64,000 nucleotides of DNA from Salinicola socius. GTDB lineage: Bacteria; Pseudomonadota; Gammaproteobacteria; Pseudomonadales; Halomonadaceae. Numbering within the stretch: the stretch's first letter is position 1; the number at the start of each line of letters is the position of its first letter. Shown here piece after piece: positions 36,339-45,237 of the stretch. The translations under genes and the position numbers were made by a program. The stretch is from contig NZ_MSDO01000025.1 in the NCBI RefSeq assembly GCF_001937195.1, forward strand, positions 92,485-156,484, in the 5' to 3' direction. The notes below the pieces were generated by a model, which had not been told where the DNA came from, ran no database searches, and saw nothing but the letters and a program-made list of their open reading frames with translations.

Positions 36339-37775
36339 TCAGGCGCTGGCGTTATCGATAGCGGTCCGGCGGTACGCCGTATCCTCATCGTCGCCTTCGA
36401 AGACGTGAGCCAATACCAGTGCCTTGAAGTCCGTCGCCTCGACCGGCCCTTCGGGCAGCAGACCAGCTTCCGACGAGATCACCAGCGGCCCCATGTCGGG
36501 ATCATCGGTCAGGCGTCCGTGAGCGCCCTTGACCAGTGTCGTATCCTTGAGCGAGATGACGTCCAGCAGTTGCCGCATGCCCAGCTTGCGCTTGGCGAGA
36601 CGCCAACCTGCCGACAGTTTCGGCGACTTCAACGCCGGGTCGAAAAACAGCTCCACCGGGTCGTATCCCGGCTTGCGATGGATGTCGACGGTGCGCGCAT
36701 AGTCCGGGGCTCGGACATCATCCAGCCAGTAGTAGTAGCTGAACCAGCGATCCGGCTCGGCGATCGCCACCAACGCGCCCGAGTTGGGATGATCGAGGCC
36801 ATTGTCCCGCTTCTCGTTTTCACCCCACACGGCCTCCACACCGTCGAGTGCCTCGAGTAGCGCCCTGACGCTCGGAATCTCTGCCGGGTCGCTGACGTAG
36901 ACGTGAGCCACTTGATGATCGGCCACCGCAAATGCCCGTGATGCACCGGCATCGAGTTGTTCCCGCTCCTTCTCTCGACGCACCGCGACCAGACCCGCCT
37001 CGCGCAGCGCGCGATTGATATGAACGGCATCGCGAACCGGCGTGATCCCGTATTCGGAAACCACGATGACCCGACGACCTTCCCGATCGGCCGCATCGAT
37101 CAGTTCCCCACATAGCGCATCGACGTCCTGAAGATCACGCTGCAGCTCGGGATGCGAAAGGTCAGGCCCCAGCCGCTGAAGGTTATAGTCCAGATGCGGC
37201 AGGTAGCTCAGCGTCAGGGTGGGATCGCGGGTTTCCATCACGTGGCGCGTCGCGTCGCTGATCCAACGGCTCGATGTGATATCCGCCATCGGCCCCCAGA
37301 AGGTGAACAAGGGAAAGGTGCCCAGCTTGGCGTCGAGTTCGTCGTGGAGATCCGCCGGGTAGGTGTAATGATCGGGCAGCTTACGGCCGTCCGCGGGATA
37401 CATCGGTCGCGGCGTGGCACTCCAGTCGGCGGTCGAATACATGTTGTACCACCAGAACATCTTGGCGCAGGTAAAACCGGGGTTCCTTCGTTTCCCGGTT
37501 TCCCAGATCTTCTCGCCCGCCACCAGCCGGTTGGATTGGCGCCAGAACCAGACCTCGGCAAGATCCTGAAAATACCAGCCGTTGGCCACGGCCCCGTGCC
37601 CACTTGGCGGCAACCCGGTCAATAGTGTCGCTTGAACACTGCAGGTTACCGCCGGCGTTACGGTATTCAGCGGTCTCAATCCGCCACGCGCGGAGAGTCG
37701 TTTCAGGGCCGGCGTATGCTCGCCGACCAGTTGAGGCGTCAGCCCTACCACGAGAATTACCAGAGTCTTTTGCAT
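36339..37775 (-). CDS. eboF: EboF, type I phosphodiesterase/nucleotide pyrophosphatase-like protein
   Basis: 478-residue protein of the alkaline phosphatase superfamily. The nucleophile threonine region reads TPAVTCSVQATLLTG, followed by PPSGHGAVANGWYF. A later metal-site segment is LPHLDYNLQRLGPD, and the last histidine is in VKGAHGRLTDD. Two expected metal sites are changed: the usual aspartate near the first strand is replaced in VVGLTPQLVG, and the common S/T-D-H-G-M motif reads SEYGI. No signal peptide is evident. It is the only ebo gene on the minus strand here. Phosphodiesterase activity is inferred and not certain given the substitutions. Confidence 0.85.
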   Translation of the reverse strand: MQKTLVILVVGLTPQLVGEHTPALKRLSARGGLRPLNTVTPAVTCSVQATLLTGLPPSGHGAVANGWYFQDLAEVWFWRQSNRLVAGEKIWETGKRRNPGFTCAKMFWWYNMYSTADWSATPRPMYPADGRKLPDHYTYPADLHDELDAKLGTFPLFTFWGPMADITSSRWISDATRHVMETRDPTLTLSYLPHLDYNLQRLGPDLSHPELQRDLQDVDALCGELIDAADREGRRVIVVSEYGITPVRDAVHINRALREAGLVAVRREKEREQLDAGASRAFAVADHQVAHVYVSDPAEIPSVRALLEALDGVEAVWGENEKRDNGLDHPNSGALVAIAEPDRWFSYYYWLDDVRAPDYARTVDIHRKPGYDPVELFFDPALKSPKLSAGWRLAKRKLGMRQLLDVISLKDTTLVKGAHGRLTDDPDMGPLVISSEAGLLPEGPVEATDFKALVLAHVFEGDDEDTAYRRTAIDNASA

Positions 37776-38075
37776 GGCCTGCCTGCCGATGGCATTACGT
37801 TATCAGTACCGTTCCAACCACATCGAAACGATATGTAAATCCTGCATATCAGCTCGAAATCCACCACACAATCGGAATGATGGATACAGCCCTATTTTGA
37901 GAAATTATCATGAGAAAAGGTTTGGATTTCGAATGCCTTGAGTTCATAAAACTCATCTGAAAAAAGCAATAAACCTTTGCAGCGCGAACCCTCAATTAGC
38001 CAGATAATTGAGCTTGGGGGTTCTTTTCCTCACCCGATAAAGTAGCGTCAAAGACAACCGGCTCGGAAACCTTCC
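37776..38075. other. AT-rich divergent region between eboF and eboA
   Basis: 300 bases clearly richer in A and T than the surroundings, without a credible gene. It must hold the eboF and eboA promoters. It also contains a small stem GAGTT / AACTC near 37940 and the terminator-like hairpin at 37986 to 38027. The base composition suggests a foreign or regulatory segment. Confidence 0.6.
37986..38027 (+). terminator. Terminator-like hairpin in the eboA leader
   Basis: Stem GAACCCTCAATTA pairing with TAATTGA and then GGGGTTC across a short bulge, followed by TTTT. It reads in the eboA direction and ends about 50 bases before the eboA ATG, with no gene upstream on that strand. It may be an attenuator, or the end of a small RNA. 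Confidence 0.6.
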
Positions 38076-38942
38076 ATGTCTGTTACATCGTTGGCGTTAT
38101 TGCGTGAATGGGTCTGTCGTCAGTCGCCCGAGCATGCCCATTGGCTCGCCGAACAGTACGCGTTGTTGAGTCAAATGGGCGACGAGAAGGATCTTCATCT
38201 GTTTCTCGGTCTGGTGGTACGCCGCGTTGGCAAGCAGGATCTGACGCTGACCTCTCAAGACCTGGCGATGGCGAATCAGACTTACCCGGGCTGGAATCCC
38301 GATGGCTGGAGTCTCGATGGTGCGGCTCGTGTCGCTGCGCTGCTCGCGTTCAAGGGCTCTCGCCCGTTCTCGGCCACGTTCCAGGATCTGGTCAGGACCG
38401 CCGATGCCCGTGAGCTGATCACGCTGTATCGGGGCCTGGCGCTCTACCCCCGGCCAGAATCGCTGACGTTCGAGGTGGGCGAAGGCTTGCGCTCCAATAT
38501 GCGAGCCGTGTTCGAATCCATCGTGCATCGCAATCCGTACCCGCGCGACCACTTCGACGACCACCGCTGGAACCATATGGTACTCAAGGCGCTGTTCGTC
38601 GGCAGCCGGCTTTCCCCCATCGTCGGTTTCGATGCTCGGGCCAATTTGGAGCTGGCGAGGATTCTGCTCGATTACGCCCAGGAACGCTGGGCAGCCGGGC
38701 GTGAGGTCAGCCCGGAGCTGTGGCGCTGCGTCGGCCCCTTCGCGGAGCACGTATCGGCTTACGGCGCGCTGCAGCGGGCGCTGTCGGGGACGCCCATTGA
38801 GCGCGGCGCAGCCACCCTGGCGCTGATCGCTGCCGACACTTCTTCCGCCCGAGACCTGCTTCGGACGGTGCCGGATATCACCGCACTGGTCGCGGACGGC
38901 CGTCTCGACTGGAATCACCTGCCCCTCAAAGAGGCCGCCTGA
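38076..38942 (+). CDS. eboA: EboA-domain protein
   Basis: 288-residue helical protein with no recognised catalytic motif. Segments such as MSVTSLALLREWVCRQ, QTYPGWNPDGWSLDGAARVAALL, NPYPRDHFDDHRWNHMVLKALFVGSRLSPI (quoted as key stretches: YPRDHFDDHRWNHMVLKA) and FDARANLELARILLDYAQER match the EboA domain as I know it. EboA is required, with the other ebo proteins, for export or maturation of a secondary metabolite in cyanobacteria. No signal peptide is seen. It ends one base before eboB and is co-transcribed with it. Biochemical role unknown. Confidence 0.85.
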   Translation: MSVTSLALLREWVCRQSPEHAHWLAEQYALLSQMGDEKDLHLFLGLVVRRVGKQDLTLTSQDLAMANQTYPGWNPDGWSLDGAARVAALLAFKGSRPFSATFQDLVRTADARELITLYRGLALYPRPESLTFEVGEGLRSNMRAVFESIVHRNPYPRDHFDDHRWNHMVLKALFVGSRLSPIVGFDARANLELARILLDYAQERWAAGREVSPELWRCVGPFAEHVSAYGALQRALSGTPIERGAATLALIAADTSSARDLLRTVPDITALVADGRLDWNHLPLKEAA

Positions 38943-38943
38943 G

Positions 38944-39864
38944 ATGTTCATCGATCCCCACGCCCACATGGTGTCTCGCACCACTGACGACTACGAGGCC
39001 ATGGCCGCTGCCGGCATCGTGGCTCTGGTGGAGCCGGCCTTCTGGGTCGGTCAGCCTCGTACCTTCGTCGGCACTTACGTCGACTATCTCTCTTCGCTGG
39101 TCGGCTGGGAGCGTTTCCGCGCCGGCCAGTTCGGTATCCGCCATTACTGCACCATCGGCCTCAACTCCAAGGAGGCCAACAACGAGGCGCTGGCTGAGGG
39201 GGTCATGGAGTGGTTGCCGCGTTTCGCCCTCAAAGAAGGTGTCGTCGCCATCGGCGAAATCGGCTACGACGAACAGACGCCGCTGGAGGACAAGTACTTT
39301 CGCGCCCAGCTGACGCTCGCCAGGCAGCTCGAACTTCCCGTGATGGTGCATACCCCCCACCGCGACAAGAAGCGCGGTACGTCGCGCTCGATGGACGTGT
39401 GCGAAGAGATGGGGCTGGATCCTTCCTGGGTCGTGATCGATCACAATAACGAAGAGACGGTACGCGAGACGCTGGATCGCGGTTACTGGGCAGGCTTTTC
39501 CATCTACCCCTCGACCAAGATGGGCAACGCGCGCATGGTCGATCTGCTCAAACAGTATGGTGGGGATCGCATCATCGTCGACAGCGCCTGTGACTGGGGA
39601 ATTTCCGACTGTCTCGGCGTCCCCAAGACCGCACGGTTGGCCCTCGCATCCGGTATTTCCGAGGCGGTGGTGCGCCAGGTCACCTACGAAAATGCGCTCG
39701 CGGTCTACGGCAAGAGCGGTCAGATACAGGATTCCGACTGGCTCGATCCCGCCCCCATCGACCAGCGCACGCTGTTCGAGGGCAACTCGATCCTGCGTGG
39801 CGGTCGCGCCCCCCTTGTCGAAACGAAAGCCGGACCGCGCCGAGACAATCTGCTTATCGAGTAG
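38944..39864 (+). CDS. eboB: EboB, TatD-like metal-dependent hydrolase
   Basis: 306-residue amidohydrolase-fold protein. Metal ligands are visible in FIDPHAHMVSR (HxH), VAIGEIGYDEQTP (Glu), PVMVHTPHRDK (His), WVVIDHNNEE (His) and IIVDSACDWG (Asp), so a full TatD-type binuclear site is kept. It starts directly after the eboA stop. Unlike housekeeping TatD nuclease it has a C-terminal extension (DWLDPAPIDQRTLFEGNS). The substrate is unknown; context points to the ebo metabolite. Confidence 0.86.
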   Translation: MFIDPHAHMVSRTTDDYEAMAAAGIVALVEPAFWVGQPRTFVGTYVDYLSSLVGWERFRAGQFGIRHYCTIGLNSKEANNEALAEGVMEWLPRFALKEGVVAIGEIGYDEQTPLEDKYFRAQLTLARQLELPVMVHTPHRDKKRGTSRSMDVCEEMGLDPSWVVIDHNNEETVRETLDRGYWAGFSIYPSTKMGNARMVDLLKQYGGDRIIVDSACDWGISDCLGVPKTARLALASGISEAVVRQVTYENALAVYGKSGQIQDSDWLDPAPIDQRTLFEGNSILRGGRAPLVETKAGPRRDNLLIE

Positions 39865-39970
39865 TGCCCACCATTTACCGCTCTCTTTCGGCGTATCTCG
39901 GCGGACTGGTACCCGACGCCTCTCGACGGCAAAATGCGGACAACTACCGCACGCCGACGAGAGGAATCTC

Positions 39971-40348
39971 ATGCCTTCGCCGCTCGATAACGTCGTCACC
40001 GAGTCCAATACCGAAGCGAGACGACCGGACACCACGCTGGCCATGATCGTCTATGCCTTGCTGCTCGGCGTCTTCATAACCGGCATCACCCCGGTGATCG
40101 GCGTCGTCATCGCCTACGTCTACCGCGGTAACGGCCCACGCTGGCTGGACGAACACTATCGCTATCACATCCGCACGTTCTGGATCGGCCTGCTCTACGC
40201 TTGCATCAGTTGGGTGCTGGCCTTCGTGCTGATCGGATTCGCGCTGATGGCGCTACAGGCCGTATGGCTGATCGTCCGTTGCGTGATCGGATTCAAGGCA
40301 TTGCAGGAACAGCGGGCACCTGACAAGGTCGATAGCTGGCTCTGGTAA
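39971..40348 (+). CDS. Small two-to-three-helix membrane protein
   Basis: 125-residue protein with a hydrophilic N-terminus of about 20 residues, then hydrophobic segments around residues 23 to 50 (MIVYALLLGVFITGITPVIG) and 72 to 108. YVYRGNGPRWLDEHYRYHIRTFW lies between them; the key piece is WLDEHYRYHIRTFW. This layout resembles the DUF4870-like or Tic20-like small membrane proteins found in pseudomonads and halomonads. GAGAGGAA precedes the ATG at 39971. It follows eboB by 106 bases and precedes the acyltransferase by 40. Function unknown. Confidence 0.75.
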   Translation: MPSPLDNVVTESNTEARRPDTTLAMIVYALLLGVFITGITPVIGVVIAYVYRGNGPRWLDEHYRYHIRTFWIGLLYACISWVLAFVLIGFALMALQAVWLIVRCVIGFKALQEQRAPDKVDSWLW

Positions 40349-40388
40349 CCGGCCCGTCAAGTAGACGCGCATTGAAGAAGAGAAACGA

Positions 40389-41312
40389 ATGATCGAAAGT
40401 CTGCAAGCTCGCGCCATCCATCTGCTTTGGCGCCTGCTGTCCCATTGTCGACTGAAAACGACGTGGTCGCTGGCAGGCGCTGCCAGCCGCGTGCTCTATG
40501 CCGTCTCCCGACGCGAGCGCCATGTGACCCGACGCAATCTCGAGGTCGCCTATCCGGGTGACAGCAGCGAGCAACGGCGTGAGCGAGTGCGCGAGAGCCT
40601 GCGCCACTCCGCCGCCACCATGCTGGAACTGGGTTTCGCCTGGATCGCCAAGCCGGCGCGCGTCGAAGCGTCAGTCGTCGAGGTTCACGGCCGCGAGCTA
40701 CTCGACAATGCACGCGCCGACAATCGCGGCGTGATCGTGCTGGCGCCACATTTCGGCAACTGGGAAGTGCTCAATTTCTGGCTGTCCAGCCACTTTCCCT
40801 TCACCGCGATGTACGAGCCGCCCAAGATCGCCGAACTCGATGCCGTCATTCGCCATGGGCGCGAGCGCATGGGCGCGGAACTGGTGCCGACCAACCCGCG
40901 TGGCGTCGCCGCCTTGCTCAAGGCGCTCAAGCGTGCCGAAGCCGTCGGGATCCTGCCGGATCAGGAGCCCGACTGGGGCAGCGGCGAGTTTGCCGATTTC
41001 TTCGGCCGCCCCGCCTATACCGCCACGCTGCTACCCAAACTGGTCGCCCGCACTCAGGCTCGTGTCGTGACCGGGGTCGCCAGGCGTCTGCCCGACGGTC
41101 GTGGCTTCGCGATTCACTTTCTCGCCGCCGACGACCGCGTCTATGACACCGACGAAGTCACATCGGCCGCAGGCGTCAACGCCTGCGTCGAGTCCGCCAT
41201 CGCTCTCGACCCGGCGCAGTACCAGTGGGAATACAAGCGCTGGAAGAAAACCGAGCAGGAGCAGCAGAAGGTTCCCGGATATCGGGAGCAGCGTCTCTAC
41301 AGCAAGCGCTGA
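40389..41312 (+). CDS. LpxL/HtrB-family lysophospholipid acyltransferase
   Basis: 307-residue member of the late acyltransferase family. The catalytic motif is HFGNWE (HX4E), preceded by VIVLAP and followed by YEPPKIAELDAVI and LPDQEPDWGSGEF. It is more divergent than the lpxL gene at 9599 and resembles the proteins annotated as lysophospholipid or lipid A acyltransferase in pseudomonads. It could modify lipid A or act on another lipid. It follows the ebo block in the same direction, which may or may not be meaningful. Confidence 0.85.
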   Translation: MIESLQARAIHLLWRLLSHCRLKTTWSLAGAASRVLYAVSRRERHVTRRNLEVAYPGDSSEQRRERVRESLRHSAATMLELGFAWIAKPARVEASVVEVHGRELLDNARADNRGVIVLAPHFGNWEVLNFWLSSHFPFTAMYEPPKIAELDAVIRHGRERMGAELVPTNPRGVAALLKALKRAEAVGILPDQEPDWGSGEFADFFGRPAYTATLLPKLVARTQARVVTGVARRLPDGRGFAIHFLAADDRVYDTDEVTSAAGVNACVESAIALDPAQYQWEYKRWKKTEQEQQKVPGYREQRLYSKR

Positions 41313-41333
41313 CCATTGCTGAACAGTGTCGGG

Positions 41334-42200
41334 TTACTGTGCCAACCCCCCGAAGCGCCCGGCCTGGTAATCGTCGATCGCTTCGACGATCTCCTCACGG
41401 GTATTCATCACGAATGGACCGTGCGACACCACCGGTTCCCCGATCGCATCAGCGTGACCGAACAGCAGTCGAGCGTCGGTGGTGGCTTCGATTTCGACGC
41501 CATCGCCGTCACGATCCAGTTCGATCAGATGCCGCGACTTGACCGGCGCGCCGCCCACCGTCACCTCGCCATCGACGACGTAAAGAAAGACCTGGCGGCC
41601 ACTGGGCGCCGTCAGTCGATGGCTCGCGCCGGCAGGAAACGACAGCGTCGACATGAAGACGTCGGTCAGCGTCTCGATGGGACCTGTCGATGCGCCATGC
41701 TCACCGGCAATCAGGCAAAGCTCTCCGCCACCGTTCAGTGAAATGGCAGGAATCGACTCTCGCTGTAATCCGACATAGCGCGGTTCGCTCATCTTCAGGC
41801 TGGCCGGCAGATTGATCCACAACTGCAGGATCTCCAGCGGCCCGCCGTCGCGCAGAAACTCGGGCGGTGAAATTTCGGCATGCACGATGCCGCTGCCCGC
41901 CGTCATCCACTGCACGCCACCGGCACGAATCACGCTCTGATGATCGGCGCTATCGGCATGGGCCAGCGAGCCTTCGAGAATGAAGGTCACGGTCTCGAAG
42001 CCCCGGTGAGGATGTGGCCCGAACGGCAAACCGCGATTGTTGGTGGGGTAGACCTGCGGGCCGTGATGGTTGAGAAACAGAAACGGATCGAGCTGATCGA
42101 GCCCGGGACCCGGTAACGGCCGGCGAGTCGTCAGATCGCCGATATCATCGCGGATCGCAGCGTGCTGGGCGATGACGCGGCGTGGCGTAGACGCGGACAT
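41334..42200 (-). CDS. Pirin family protein
   Basis: 288-residue bicupin with the pirin metal-binding residues in FGPHPHRGFETVTFI (two His), LAHADS and AGSGIVHAEISP (His and Glu). Bacterial pirins include quercetin dioxygenases and regulators; the activity here is open. The start at 42200 has GGGAGAG upstream and removes an eight-residue extension. It converges with the acyltransferase gene and is downstream of a LysR gene on the same strand. Confidence 0.9.
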   Translation of the reverse strand: MSASTPRRVIAQHAAIRDDIGDLTTRRPLPGPGLDQLDPFLFLNHHGPQVYPTNNRGLPFGPHPHRGFETVTFILEGSLAHADSADHQSVIRAGGVQWMTAGSGIVHAEISPPEFLRDGGPLEILQLWINLPASLKMSEPRYVGLQRESIPAISLNGGGELCLIAGEHGASTGPIETLTDVFMSTLSFPAGASHRLTAPSGRQVFLYVVDGEVTVGGAPVKSRHLIELDRDGDGVEIEATTDARLLFGHADAIGEPVVSHGPFVMNTREEIVEAIDDYQAGRFGGLAQ

Positions 42201-42275
42201 GAAGGCTCTCCCTGATAGATTCATTCGCAGTCTAGATCAGGCCACGTACGAAAAAAGCGAATGATTTTCACCGTT

Positions 42276-43163
42276 TCATTGCATTGAATCGTCGCTGGCC
42301 TGGTCGAGACACAGCAGCGCCTGTTCGATCAATGCCACTAGCGGCGACTCGGCCGGCGAAAGCCGGGACACCATGACCAGTTCACGATGAAACCGCTGCT
42401 CTTCCAGAGAGATCACCCGCACCGGCAGCGGCTGCTGGCGACGCCACAACCCGGCAAGCGGAATCAGCGCGACACCCAGACCGCATTCCACCATTCGCGC
42501 GATGGCATCGATCTCGTCGAGCTCCAGCCGAATCGACGGGCGCAGACGCCGACGCTCGAGAAACCGCACCACCTGACGTCCCCCGAAAGAGCCCCGATCG
42601 TAGAGCACCAGCGGATGGCTCTCGAGCAGGGACTCCGCCGGTCCCTCCTCGGCATCGAGTGGCGCGATCATGACGAACGGCTCGCGAGCGATGACTCGGG
42701 AATAGAGGTCGGGAGGCAACGCGAACGGTGGCCGGACGATCAACGCCATATCCAGATCGCCCTTATCGACCTGGTCGAGCAGCGCCAGCGAGACGCCAGG
42801 CACGACGCGAGTCATCACCCCCGGTGCCTCGCGGGTCAGCGTTTGCAGAACCTCGGGGAGTACTCCGCTTTGCAGGCTGGCGATCGCACCCAGATGCCAC
42901 TCCCCGGTCAATCCATCCGCATCGGCGTGCCGAATCCGGCTGGCCAACGCCAGCATTTCATTGGCCTGCGGCAGCAGCCGACGTCCGGCCGCATTGAGTC
43001 GAACGGCACGCCCCGTCCGATCGAACAGCGGCTCGCCGATATCGGCCTCGAGAGTTCGGATCTGGGTGCTCACCGCGGACTGGGTCAGCCCGACCGCACT
43101 GCCGGCGGCAGAAAAGGTGCCGTGACGGACGACGGCAAGAAAGGTCCTGAGTTGTTTGAGCAT
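42276..43163 (-). CDS. LysR-type transcriptional regulator
   Basis: 295-residue LysR protein. The N-terminal DNA-binding domain reads LRTFLAVVRHGTFSAAGSAVGLTQSAVSTQIRTLE (key piece FSAAGSAVGLTQSAVSTQI), followed by the two-lobe effector domain. It is divergent from the glyoxalase-like gene (119-base gap) and 75 bases upstream of pirin, so it may control either. The start at 43163 fits the family; upstream frame extension is unsupported. Effector unknown. Confidence 0.85.
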   Translation of the reverse strand: MLKQLRTFLAVVRHGTFSAAGSAVGLTQSAVSTQIRTLEADIGEPLFDRTGRAVRLNAAGRRLLPQANEMLALASRIRHADADGLTGEWHLGAIASLQSGVLPEVLQTLTREAPGVMTRVVPGVSLALLDQVDKGDLDMALIVRPPFALPPDLYSRVIAREPFVMIAPLDAEEGPAESLLESHPLVLYDRGSFGGRQVVRFLERRRLRPSIRLELDEIDAIARMVECGLGVALIPLAGLWRRQQPLPVRVISLEEQRFHRELVMVSRLSPAESPLVALIEQALLCLDQASDDSMQ

Positions 43164-43282
43164 GGGCAGCCAGCGCGTCGAGAATCCACAATATTTGATA
43201 TCAGGCAGCAATAATATGCGCTTTTCATCAAATAAACCCGCAGTCAGAATACCCCGAACCTCACAGCGACAAGGAACACCTC

Positions 43283-43708
43283 ATGGCACTTTCCCCTTTT
43301 CATCTCGCAATCCCGGTCCACGACCTGGCCGCCGCCCGCCAGTTCTACGGCGAGACTTTCGGCCTGAACGAAGGTCGCTCCAGCGAACAGTGGGTTGACT
43401 TCGACTTCTACGGTCACCAGTTGGTGATCCACGAGCACCCGCAGACGCCCTCGCAGGAATCGGCCCATACCAATCCCGTCGACGGTCACGATGTCCCGGT
43501 GCCGCACTTCGGCATCGTGCTGAGCTGGCCGGAGTGGGAAGCGCTGGCCGAGCGCCTGCAGGGCTTTGGCACCCGGTTCGTGATCGAACCCTACGTGCGC
43601 TTCAAGGGCCAGCCCGGCGAACAGGCCACCATGTTCCTGCTCGATCCGTGCGGTAACGCCCTGGAATTCAAGGCGTTCAAGGATATGGGCCAGCTCTTCG
43701 CGAAGTGA
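43283..43708 (+). CDS. VOC (glyoxalase/bleomycin resistance-like) family protein
   Basis: 141-residue vicinal-oxygen-chelate protein with two beta-alpha-beta-beta-beta units. Likely metal ligands lie in [19 protein letters not shown] (His), [17 protein letters not shown] (His) and [12 protein letters not shown] (Glu). The PHFGIVL-to-LEFKAF pattern is common in a halomonad and pseudomonad group of unknown substrate. It is divergent from the LysR gene and ends at a clear terminator. Confidence 0.82.
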   Translation: MALSPFHLAIPVHDLAAARQFYGETFGLNEGRSSEQWVDFDFYGHQLVIHEHPQTPSQESAHTNPVDGHDVPVPHFGIVLSWPEWEALAERLQGFGTRFVIEPYVRFKGQPGEQATMFLLDPCGNALEFKAFKDMGQLFAK

Positions 43709-43753
43709 TTTTTGCCGGTTAGCCAGGGCGTAAAATTCCTGTCTTCAGGCCGT

Positions 43754-43791
43754 AAAAAAAAGCTGCCGATCAGAAGATCGCCAGCTTTTTT
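43754..43791. terminator. Bidirectional terminator between VOC gene and ynfM
   Basis: Stem AAAAAGCTG / CAGCTTTTT with an inner CGAT / ATCG pair and a six-base loop. It has A and T runs on both sides, so it can end transcription from both converging genes. Confidence 0.9.
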
Positions 43792-43812
43792 CATTGAGAA
43801 ACGACGCAGCCG

Positions 43813-45138
43813 CTAGGCAAGCCGCCGCAGATGCAATCCGCCGATCGCCAGCGCTGTCAGCAGCAATACCGCGATGAACAGCGACACCCCGTTCCAGCCG
43901 CCCCAGTACCAGAAGGCACCACCGAGCGTGCCGGCGACACTGGAGCCGAGATAGTAGCTGAACAGATAGAGCGACGACGCCTGCCCCTTGGCCTGCCTGG
44001 CGCGCAGGCCGACCCAGCCGCTAGCCAGCGAATGCGCGGCGAAGAAACCAAAGGTGAAGACCAGCATGCCGATCAGGATCAGGCTGATCGGCTCGAACAG
44101 CGTGATGGCCAAGCCTGCCAGCATCATCGCGATGAACATCCAGAAGATCCGCTGACGCCCGAGCCGGTCCGCCAGCGACCCTGCCCAGGCCGAACTGTAG
44201 GTGCCTGACAGATAGGCGATCGAAAGCAGCCCCACCAACGCCTGGCTCACCTGATAGGGCTCGGCCAGCAGACGGTAGGCGATATAGTTGTAGAGCGTGA
44301 CGAAGCCGCCCATCAGCAGAAAGGCTTCGACGAAGAGCCAGGGCAGCCCTCGATCCTTGAAATGAACGGTGAAGCCGGAAAGAACACTGCGCCAGTTGAG
44401 CGGGCGGGGGGTGAAGTGCCGGGATGGCGGCAGCCAGCGCATGAACAGCAACGCCGCGATTAGCGCCACGATGCCAATGGTAGCGAGCGTCCAGCGCCAC
44501 GGCACCCAGTCCACCATCACGCCGCTGATCAGGCGACCGCTCATGCCGCCGATCGAGTTGCCGCTGATGTAGAGCCCCATCGACAGCCCCACGTAGCGGG
44601 GATGAATCTCCTCGTTGAGATAGGTCATCGCCACCGCACAGAGCCCGGAAAGCGACAGCCCCGCCAGCGCTCGCATGATCAGAATGCCGGTCCAGTTGGG
44701 CATCACCGCCGCCAGCAGCGTACAGGTCGACGCCGCCAGCAGCGCGACCGTCATCACCGACTTGCGCCCTACCGCATCGGAAATGGGACCGGTAATCAAC
44801 AGCCCGACCGCCAGCATGCCAGTCGATACCGACAGCGACAGACTGCTGGTGGCTGCATCGATACCGAAGGCGTCCGACAGGATCGGCATCAGCGGCTGCA
44901 CGCAATAGAGAAGCACGAACGTTGAAAAGGCGCCGAGAAAGAGCGCCAGCATGGTCGGCCGGTAACCGCGCTGCCCGCGCTCGATGAAACCGCTCTCGAC
45001 GGTTTCCGCCTCGCGTTCCAGCTGATGATGAGTGGCCTGCGTAGCGCGGTGGATCTCGGATGAGGAGTGGCGAGACAACCCGGTTCTCCCGATATCGATG
45101 ACCGAAGCCGACCGGGAATGAAGGTGCTTCGGGGGCAT
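43813..45138 (-). CDS. MFS transporter, YnfM-like
   Basis: 441-residue 12-helix protein. It is close to E. coli YnfM along its length: STFVLLYCVQPLMPILSDAFG, TGPISDAVGRKSVMTVALL, AMTYLNEEIHP, SMGLYISGNSIGGMSGRLISG and QASSLYLFSYYLGSSVAGTLGG. The N-terminus is a long hydrophilic extension of about 60 residues. It is divergent from a LysR gene, repeating the ynfL-ynfM arrangement. YnfM has been linked to arabinose-type and other substrate export, but the substrate here is not readable. Confidence 0.85.
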   Translation of the reverse strand: MPPKHLHSRSASVIDIGRTGLSRHSSSEIHRATQATHHQLEREAETVESGFIERGQRGYRPTMLALFLGAFSTFVLLYCVQPLMPILSDAFGIDAATSSLSLSVSTGMLAVGLLITGPISDAVGRKSVMTVALLAASTCTLLAAVMPNWTGILIMRALAGLSLSGLCAVAMTYLNEEIHPRYVGLSMGLYISGNSIGGMSGRLISGVMVDWVPWRWTLATIGIVALIAALLFMRWLPPSRHFTPRPLNWRSVLSGFTVHFKDRGLPWLFVEAFLLMGGFVTLYNYIAYRLLAEPYQVSQALVGLLSIAYLSGTYSSAWAGSLADRLGRQRIFWMFIAMMLAGLAITLFEPISLILIGMLVFTFGFFAAHSLASGWVGLRARQAKGQASSLYLFSYYLGSSVAGTLGGAFWYWGGWNGVSLFIAVLLLTALAIGGLHLRRLA

Positions 45139-45237
45139 CAGGGGTTTAGAGATTCGATGTAGACCTTGGTAGGTTACGCCGCCGCCATTAAGCTTTCTAA
45201 TATATTATTCGATGCTTTTGAGAGGTTTTTCGACTCA

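Noticed and set aside
38944..39864. Calling this gene housekeeping tatD nuclease
   Set aside because: The C-terminal extension and direct linkage to eboA fit EboB better.
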